The notes under the pieces: model-generated
The model's input: only the letters and a program-made list of their open reading frames with translations
Databases searched by the model: none
Told to the model about the DNA's origin: nothing
NCBI RefSeq assembly: GCF_004362825.1
Contig: NZ_SNXZ01000001.1
Coordinates: 930,001 to 994,000 of the forward strand
Direction: 5' to 3'
Length of the DNA: 64,000 nt
From: Labedaea rhizosphaerae
Lineage (GTDB): Bacteria > Actinomycetota > Actinomycetes > Mycobacteriales > Pseudonocardiaceae
In this document: positions 58,420 through 64,000 of the stretch, piece by piece
How the letters are laid out: every line of letters starts with the position of its first letter
Numbering within the stretch: the stretch's first letter is position 1
Made by a program: the position numbers and the translations under genes

Positions 58420-60392
58420 GTGACCAGGTCCAGGAACGGTGCCAGCGCGTCCGGGTTGGCCAGCGCATCCCGGCTGACCGCCTTCTCCGGAGCCACACCC
58501 GCCAAGATCTTCTTCACCGGGACCTCGCACTTCTTGCCGTTCAGGGTGCGTGGCACCTCCGCGACCACCAGGAAGCGGTCCGGCACGTGCCGCGGCGACA
58601 ACGTCGAGCGCAGGGCCTTGCGAAGCTGCGGCTCGACGGCCTCGAGCGACGCACCCGGCGCGAGGACCAGGAAACACAGCAGCTCGCCGTCGGTCTGCCC
58701 GGCCCCCGACGTGTCGATCACCAGGGAATCCGCCACCTCGTCGAAGCCCTCGACGACCCGGTAGAACTCGCTCGTGCCCATCCGGACACCGCCCCGGTTC
58801 AGCGTGGAGTCGCTGCGGCCGTAGATCACCGCGGAGCCGCGGGTGGTGATGCGGATCCAGTCGCCGTGGCGCCAGACGCCGGGGTAGGTCTCGAAGTACG
58901 ACTCATGCAGCCTGGTGCCGTCCGGGTCGTTCCAGAAGAACACCGGCATCGACGGCATCGGCTCGGTCACGACCAGCTCGCCGACCTGTTCGACGACCGC
59001 GTGGCCAGCCTCGTCGAACGACGCGACCGCGGCGCCCAGCGCGCGGCACGACAGCTCGCCCAGCCACACCGGCACATCCGGTGCGGACCCGACGAACGCC
59101 GTGCACAGGTCGGTGCCGCCGGACACCGAACAGATCTGCACGTCCGCGCCCACCTCGTCGGCGATCCAGCGGAAGCCCTCCGGGGTCAGTGGCGCGCCGG
59201 TCGAGCCGAGCGCGCGCAGCGACGACAGGTCGAACTTCGCGGCCGGCTTGACGCCCGCCTTGAGGCACGACTGCACGTACGGCGCCGACGTGCCGAAGAA
59301 GCTGACCTCGTTGTCCTGTGCCAGCTTCCACAGCGCGTCGAGGTCGGGGTGGGCCGGGCTGCCGTCGTACAGGACGATCGTCGACCCGACGAGCAGGCCG
59401 GAGATGAGGAAGTTCCACATCATCCAGCCCGTCGTGGTGAACCAGAAGAACTTGGCGCCGGGACCGAGGTCGCAGTGCAGCGCGAGCTCCTTGAGGTGCT
59501 CGACCACGATGCCGCCGTGACCCTGCACGATGCCCTTGGGCAGGCCGGTGGTGCCCGACGAGTACAGCACCCACAGCGGGTGGTCGAACGGCACCGCCTC
59601 GAAGGCCAGTTCGCCTTGGCGGTCAAGCAGATCGCGCCACGGCAGCGTGTCGGGCAGCGTCGCCTCGCCGGTGAGGTAGTCGATCAACACCGTCGCGGTC
59701 AGCGCCGGGATCTCGGCCCGCAGCTTCTCGATCGTCGGCCGCACGTCGAAGGACCGTCCGTTGTAGACGTATCCGTCCACCGCGAACAGCACGACCGGCT
59801 CGATCTGGGCGAACCGGTCGACCACGGCCCGCACGCCGAAGTCCGGCGAGCACGACGACCACGTCGCCCCGAGGCTGGCCGCGGCGAGGAACGCCACCAG
59901 GGTCTGCGGGCAGTTCGGCGCGAGCGCGACCACCCGGTCGCCCCGGTTGACGCCGAGCTCGACCAGCGCGGACCGCACGGCGGCGACCTGCGCGCGCAGC
60001 TCCCCGTAGGTCAGCTGCTCACGGTGCCCGTCCTCGCGCTCGAACACCAGCGCCAGGTCGCCGTCGCCCTTGCCCGGCCCCTCGGCCAGCGCGTGCTCGG
60101 CGTAGTTCAGCGTGGCGCCCGGGAACCACCGCGCGCCCGGCATCTTCCGCTCCTCGAGCACCCGCTCGGGCTGGTCGTGGAAGATCACGCCGAGGAAGTC
60201 GGCGAGCGCGCCCCAGAAGTCCTCGATCGACCCCGTCGACCAGCGCCACAGCGCCTCGTAGTGGGCCAACCGCACGCCACGCTCGTCGGCGAGCCACTGC
60301 CGGAACGCGGCCATCCGGGTCCCGGCGACCTGCGCGGGATCGGGCTGCCACAACAGTTCCGGCTCGGGCGCGGTGTCGGTGCTCTGCGTCAT
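58416..60392 (-). CDS. Acetoacetyl-CoA synthetase (acetoacetate-CoA ligase)
   Basis: 658 residues, full length for AacS. N-terminal cap typical of the acetyl-CoA synthetase-like group (LAHYEALWRWSTGSIEDFWGALADFLG), AMP-binding motif YSSGTTGLPKG (~268), FFWFTTTGWMMWN, GGTDLCTAF, GDW and SDSTLNRGGVRMGTSEFY, and the C-terminal Lys in NGKKCEVPVKK. Makes acetoacetyl-CoA from acetoacetate, CoA and ATP. Overlaps the MprF-like gene by 4 nt, an unexpected pairing, perhaps just operon packing. Confidence 0.93.
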   Translation of the reverse strand: MTQSTDTAPEPELLWQPDPAQVAGTRMAAFRQWLADERGVRLAHYEALWRWSTGSIEDFWGALADFLGVIFHDQPERVLEERKMPGARWFPGATLNYAEHALAEGPGKGDGDLALVFEREDGHREQLTYGELRAQVAAVRSALVELGVNRGDRVVALAPNCPQTLVAFLAAASLGATWSSCSPDFGVRAVVDRFAQIEPVVLFAVDGYVYNGRSFDVRPTIEKLRAEIPALTATVLIDYLTGEATLPDTLPWRDLLDRQGELAFEAVPFDHPLWVLYSSGTTGLPKGIVQGHGGIVVEHLKELALHCDLGPGAKFFWFTTTGWMMWNFLISGLLVGSTIVLYDGSPAHPDLDALWKLAQDNEVSFFGTSAPYVQSCLKAGVKPAAKFDLSSLRALGSTGAPLTPEGFRWIADEVGADVQICSVSGGTDLCTAFVGSAPDVPVWLGELSCRALGAAVASFDEAGHAVVEQVGELVVTEPMPSMPVFFWNDPDGTRLHESYFETYPGVWRHGDWIRITTRGSAVIYGRSDSTLNRGGVRMGTSEFYRVVEGFDEVADSLVIDTSGAGQTDGELLCFLVLAPGASLEAVEPQLRKALRSTLSPRHVPDRFLVVAEVPRTLNGKKCEVPVKKILAGVAPEKAVSRDALANPDALAPFLDLVT

Positions 60393-60463
60393 GACCCGTT
60401 CTTATCCCACACGAACGACGGTGACCATAGGGGTGGACCACATGAGCCCTGGGACACACCGGG

Positions 60464-61228
60464 TCACCGCACCTCGTCGAGCAACTCCCCCGCCATCCGC
60501 ACCAGCCGCGCGGCGTCCACAGGCGTGATCGTCAGCCAGCCGGCCCGCAGCTGCACCGCGTACCGGCCGTCGTCGGTGTCGAGCCAGTTCAGCACCGTGC
60601 CGGCGCGGTGCTCCCGCGGTGTGCGCCCGGAAGCGCCGAGCTGACCACCCGCCCGGCGCCTGGTAACCGCCTTGGCCAGCGTGCTCGCGTCGGTGTCGCG
60701 CAGGCCGCCGGCCTGCAACGCACGTGTGAATCCGGTGACTCCATCCCGTTCCCCCTCCTCACAGGCGGCACGGTACTCGGCGATACCGACATTCACGGGA
60801 CGCCCAGGTCCGGCGGGTAGCGGGCGCAGCGAATCGAGCAGCGATCCGACGATTCGGTGCGCGGGCACCGGACCCATCCGCACCTCGTCGCCGACCCGGG
60901 CCAGCGCGGCGGCGCCCCGGCGTCCGACCGCACCGAGCCCGCGCAACGGCACGTCGTCGCCGTGCACGACGAGGTCCGCGCAGGTCGTGTACTCGGCCAC
61001 GGTCCGCAGGGTCAGGGCGACGTCGCGGGCCGGGCGTGCGACCGTGCCCAGCTCGCGGCTCTCCAACGCCGCCGACACCTGGTCGGCGAGTTCCTGCGCC
61101 GACTTCGTGGTGCGGCCGAGCCGGTCGAGCTCCAGCACGGCGGGCAGGTCGCCGAGGTCGAGCGCCTGCCACAGCACGACGAACTCGGTCGACGACAGCT
61201 GCAGCCAGCCCGAACTCGGGTCACGCAC
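60464..61228 (-). CDS. EspG-like ESX chaperone (copy 2)
   Basis: 254 residues. The EspG pattern runs from WLQLSSTEFVVLWQALDLGDLPAVLEL at the start through AEYTTCADLVVHGDD and RTPREHRAGTVLNWLDTDDGRYAVQLRAGWLTITPVDAARLVRMAGELL at the end. EspG proteins bind the tips of PE-PPE pairs and deliver them to EccC. Overlaps the PPE-like gene upstream by 8 nt, matching that role. Paralogous to 62623-63405. Confidence 0.88.
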   Translation of the reverse strand: MRDPSSGWLQLSSTEFVVLWQALDLGDLPAVLELDRLGRTTKSAQELADQVSAALESRELGTVARPARDVALTLRTVAEYTTCADLVVHGDDVPLRGLGAVGRRGAAALARVGDEVRMGPVPAHRIVGSLLDSLRPLPAGPGRPVNVGIAEYRAACEEGERDGVTGFTRALQAGGLRDTDASTLAKAVTRRRAGGQLGASGRTPREHRAGTVLNWLDTDDGRYAVQLRAGWLTITPVDAARLVRMAGELLDEVR

Positions 61229-62180
61229 CGGGCTCGCCGATCACCGGCGGCGCGACCTGGCCGGCGCTGCCCCACAGGTCGTCGTCGGCTTCGAGGTACT
61301 TGGGCGCCTTGCGCTCCTGGTCTTCCTCGCGCCGGGCACCGCCCATGCCGGGCACCATGCCCATCGACCGGCCCGGCCCGGTCGACCGTTGCTCCGGCCG
61401 GTCCTCGTGCGCGGCCGCGGCGGCGGGGACCGGCGGGCCACCCGAAGGGCCGGGCGCGGCCGGAGCCGCCTCGAGTGGTTCGGCGGGTAAGGCACGCGGC
61501 GCCACCGGAGTACGCGGCGCCGGATCCTGGGTCGAGTCCTGGGGCGGGGTGTGCGGCGGCGGCTCGGGCCGCGGTTCGGGCTTGGGCGCGATGCGCGGGC
61601 GGTGGTACGGCGAGGAGAAGGCGGGCACCGTGCCGTAGACCTCGCGGCTGCCGCCCTGGAACTCCTGCATCACGCCCGCGGCCTGCTTGTGCGCCTCCCG
61701 GCGTTCGTGCAGCACCTGGGTGTTGTCGGAGCTGATCGCGGCCACGGAGACGAAGTCGTCGCCGTTGAACGTGTCCGGCGTGATCGTGTCGACCGGGGGC
61801 GCGAACGGCGCGGGCATGGCCCGGCGGGCGTGGGCGAGGTTGTTGATCTCGCGGGTCACGCAGCCGGACGCCTCGAGCGCGCCGACGCCGGTGTCCTTGG
61901 TCCAGTTCACCAGGTGGTTGACGCTTTCCCTGGCCGAATCGGCGGCCGGCCCCTCCCACGCGTGCTCGACCTGGGCGACGGCGGCGGCAAGATCGCGGGA
62001 GAGCTGCTCGAGGTCCTCGCCGAGCGCCGCCCACCGAGCCGAGACGTCGGTCGCGCCGTCGAGGTCGACGCCCTCGTGGACCATCCGGTAGAGCTCGGCG
62101 TGCTGGTAGGTCATCCAGTCGACCGGCTGGTCGAGGTCGGTCGGGGTCGGCTCCGGACCCGGTCGCGCCGCGAACATCAT
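61221..62180 (-). CDS. PPE-like ESX substrate
   Basis: 319 residues, no signal peptide. Helical N-terminal ~160 residues (MTYQHAELYRMVHEG, ALGEDLEQLSRDLAAAVAQVEHAWEGPAADSA with WxG, long helix pair), then a Pro-rich tail and a C-terminal motif KYLEADDDLW...QVAPPVIGEP. The ATG at 62180 overlaps the PE-like gene stop (ATGA). The order PE-like, PPE-like, EspG-like mirrors mycobacterial modules. Confidence 0.82.
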   Translation of the reverse strand: MMFAARPGPEPTPTDLDQPVDWMTYQHAELYRMVHEGVDLDGATDVSARWAALGEDLEQLSRDLAAAVAQVEHAWEGPAADSARESVNHLVNWTKDTGVGALEASGCVTREINNLAHARRAMPAPFAPPVDTITPDTFNGDDFVSVAAISSDNTQVLHERREAHKQAAGVMQEFQGGSREVYGTVPAFSSPYHRPRIAPKPEPRPEPPPHTPPQDSTQDPAPRTPVAPRALPAEPLEAAPAAPGPSGGPPVPAAAAAHEDRPEQRSTGPGRSMGMVPGMGGARREEDQERKAPKYLEADDDLWGSAGQVAPPVIGEPGA

Positions 62181-62617
62181 TCGCCCCCTTGCACGGTGAC
62201 GCCGGTGAGACCGAGGTGCCGCGCGGCCTTGCGGACCCGGTCGGCGTTCTGGTCGTCGGTGGTCTCGTAGAGCTGGGCGGCGGCGCGGACCGTGGCCTCT
62301 AGGTCGTCGATGACCTGCAGGAACTCGGCCATCACCGAGGTCATGGACAGCGAGTCGGTCGACGCGACGGCGCGCAGCCGCGCGGCGACGATGTCGCCGA
62401 CCCAGTTGTCGCCGAAGCGCAGCGGTCGGTCGAGATCGGCGCAACCGGTCACCAGGTCGGCGGCCCGAGCGCGGAGCTGAGCGAGGTTCGCGAGCAGCAC
62501 GCCCGCCTCCGCCTTGTCCATCCGCAGCCCGCCGAGCTCAGCGGACTCCCGGGCCTTGTGCACCTCACCGGCGACCGGGGTGAGCCGGTCCGCGGCCATG
62601 TCCGGGAAACCCGTCAT
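62177..62617 (-). CDS. PE-like ESX partner with YxxxD signal
   Basis: 146 residues, helical. Two long helices (AELGGLRMDKAEAGVLLANLAQLRARAADL and SMTSVMAEFLQVIDDLEATVRAAAQLYETTDDQNAD). The second ends in YETTD, fitting the YxxxD/E general type VII export signal, placed as expected after the helical hairpin. The FGDNWVGD stretch may form the turn. RBS AGGAG before the ATG; coupled to the PPE-like gene. Confidence 0.78.
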   Translation of the reverse strand: MTGFPDMAADRLTPVAGEVHKARESAELGGLRMDKAEAGVLLANLAQLRARAADLVTGCADLDRPLRFGDNWVGDIVAARLRAVASTDSLSMTSVMAEFLQVIDDLEATVRAAAQLYETTDDQNADRVRKAARHLGLTGVTVQGGE

Positions 62618-62622
62618 GTCCT

Positions 62623-63405
62623 TCACTCCTCGGTCACGGCCGCGAGCAGCTCCCGCAGCCGGTGTTCGATGCGGGCCGAGTCGGCGGGCGCGAACGTCAG
62701 CCACGTCTCGCCGTCGCGCGACGTGCTCGCCTGCACCGAATAGCGGCCGGCTTCGGTGTCGATCCAGTTCAGAACGGGGGTGCGGGTGCGCCGGTTCAGC
62801 CGGTCGGTGGCGTTGGCGGCGAACTGCCCGCCCGCCTTCCGGTTCGTCTCGATCAAGGTGGCCAGCGTCCGGATGTCGCGCCCGGTGATCCCCGCGTCGG
62901 CCAGCGCCGACTCGAACGCGGTGAACCCGAGTCGCTCGTACTCCTCGACAGCCGCGGTGAAAGCGGCGTTCGGCATCCGCACCTCACCGCCCGGCCCGGC
63001 CGGCGTGTCCGGCAGGAGCTGCACCAGCGCCGCGGGCAAAGCCGTGCCACGCACGGGAATCAGCCGCAGGACGTCCTCGGTGAGCACCGCGAGGACCCCG
63101 CGATCGCCCCGCGCCGCGGCCAGCACCTGCAGGCGTTCGCGGATCATGAGCTGACCGTCGATCGTGACGGAGTTGCGCACCAGCAACAGAAGCATGTCCT
63201 CGAGGTCCTGCGCGAGGTCGTCGCCGTCGGCGAGCCCGCGGTCGGCGAGGTCGTCGAAGGTCTGCTTGCGCAACTGGTCGCGCTCGTCGAAGGTCATCCC
63301 GTGGGACCGCACGTCCAGCGGATAGGGCCGCTCGCCCACGTCGAGCCGCTCCCAGACGAAGTCGAACTCGCTGTGCGACAGGCTGAATGCGCGAGGTGCA
63401 ACCAC
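62623..63405 (-). CDS. EspG-like ESX chaperone (copy 1)
   Basis: 260 residues, same pattern as 60464-61228: FSLSHSEFDFVWERLDVGERPYPLDV, NSVTIDGQLMIRERL and TRTPVLNWIDTEAGRYSVQASTSRDGETWLTFAPADSARIEHRLREL. Begins 16 nt after the partial PPE-like gene and ends 5 nt before the PE-like gene, so one operon carries two substrate-chaperone sets. A GTG/ATG choice at the start leaves a few residues uncertain. Confidence 0.88.
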   Translation of the reverse strand: MVAPRAFSLSHSEFDFVWERLDVGERPYPLDVRSHGMTFDERDQLRKQTFDDLADRGLADGDDLAQDLEDMLLLLVRNSVTIDGQLMIRERLQVLAAARGDRGVLAVLTEDVLRLIPVRGTALPAALVQLLPDTPAGPGGEVRMPNAAFTAAVEEYERLGFTAFESALADAGITGRDIRTLATLIETNRKAGGQFAANATDRLNRRTRTPVLNWIDTEAGRYSVQASTSRDGETWLTFAPADSARIEHRLRELLAAVTEE

Positions 63406-63421
63406 AGGGTCAGCCTCTCAT

Positions 63422-64000
63422 CTACAGGTAGCGATCGTTCTGCCCGATCACGCTCGGGGCCACCATTTCGCCGCCGTACATGTCCTCGGACTGAACGAGG
63501 TAATCGGGTTTGGGACGTTCTTCCTCGGGCGCTGGTTTCGGTTCTTGCTGGGGCTGCTGAGTTGCGCCGTCGACGGGTTGCCACGGCGGGCGCGTAGGCG
63601 GGCTGATGGGCCCGATCGGGGCGGACGGGCCGGCCGGGCCGAACCCCGGACCGAAGTCACCCGAAGGTCCGAAGCCGTCTTGCCCAGCCCAGGGTTGCGC
63701 CGGAGTTGGGGGTGGTGCGAAGTTCGGCTGCGGTTGAGCGCCGGGTTGGCTGGGGTTGGGCTGCGGTCGAGGGCCCGCTGGGGTCGCGGGTCCTTGTGGC
63801 CCAGGCCGGAACTGCGGCGGGGCACCAGTGTTGGGCGTCGGCCCAGCGGCTGGCGGGGACGCTTGCGGCACAGGACTGAACTGCGGCGGCGTGCCGCTGC
63901 TCGGCGGCGGCCCAGCGCTTGCCGGAGACGCTTGCGGCGCAGGACTGAACTGCGGCGGAGCGCCGTGAGGCGCCTGTCGGCCCGGATTGGGCGGTGGTGC
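63422..64000 (-). CDS. PPE-like ESX substrate, C-terminal part (gene continues past window end)
   Basis: Last 192 residues of a larger protein. Pro/Gln-rich with repeated APPQFSPxPQASPxxAGP units (three copies near 63850-63990), a Gly/Phe-rich stretch and a C-terminal motif PDYLVQSEDMYGGEMVAPSVIG that parallels KYLEADDDLW...VAPPVIG of 61221-62180. Context before an EspG-like gene supports a PPE-like substrate; the helical N-terminus is outside the window. Confidence 0.75.
   Translation of the reverse strand, partial: APPPNPGRQAPHGAPPQFSPAPQASPASAGPPPSSGTPPQFSPVPQASPPAAGPTPNTGAPPQFRPGPQGPATPAGPRPQPNPSQPGAQPQPNFAPPPTPAQPWAGQDGFGPSGDFGPGFGPAGPSAPIGPISPPTRPPWQPVDGATQQPQQEPKPAPEEERPKPDYLVQSEDMYGGEMVAPSVIGQNDRYL

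Overview
The window is very GC-rich with third-position GC bias, frequent GTG starts, stop/start overlaps of the ATGA/GTGA type, DnaA-box-like TTGTCCACA words and a complete type VII (ESX) secretion locus. This points to a filamentous actinomycete, most likely Pseudonocardiaceae (Saccharothrix/Lentzea/Actinosynnema-like). The genus cannot be fixed from the sequence alone. No phage, transposase, rRNA or CRISPR array was seen.

0-19.4 kb is envelope and housekeeping territory: an FUSC-family membrane protein preceded by a nine-copy 22-bp tandem repeat, a sortase-anchored thioester-domain surface protein, three tandem paralogous secreted NlpC/P60-like hydrolases with a common leader motif, a DUF885 hydrolase, a two-gene ABC exporter with a divergent GbsR/MarR regulator and a clear operator palindrome, two Mce-associated-type proteins, a secreted S1 protease and an asparaginase.

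19.4-47.5 kb is a large ESX locus. An AfsR/SARP-type regulator is translationally coupled to an EccE with an unusual ~600-residue Pro/Ala/Ser repeat extension. Divergent from it lies a fusion of a site-2 (M50) intramembrane protease with a type I signal peptidase. A pseudokinase with two small YbaB-like proteins, a VOC protein and two paralogous winged-helix/LuxR regulators follow. Between the regulators is a cargo module of WXG100/EspC-like proteins, YbaB-like proteins, an unknown putative effector and an M15 peptidoglycan peptidase lacking a signal peptide. Next come PPE-like proteins with poly-Gly/Pro tails, a recent tandem duplication of a poly-Gly protein, then the core: EccC (fused CaCb), EccD, EccB, two WXG100 proteins and MycP. 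mycP is in an operon with an animal-type haem peroxidase.

49.6-56.1 kb has a membrane-anchored extracellular protein, a stand-alone adenylation-carrier protein coupled to a YbaK-like deacylase, and an island of small orphan genes separated by three copies of an ~85-bp dispersed repeat. It ends at tRNA-Arg(ACG) and tRNA-Ser(GCT).

56.7-60.4 kb holds a lysylphosphatidylglycerol-synthase-like protein coupled to acetoacetyl-CoA synthetase. 60.4-64 kb is a second ESX substrate cluster: PPE-like, EspG-like, PE-like, PPE-like, EspG-like. The first PPE-like gene runs off the window end.
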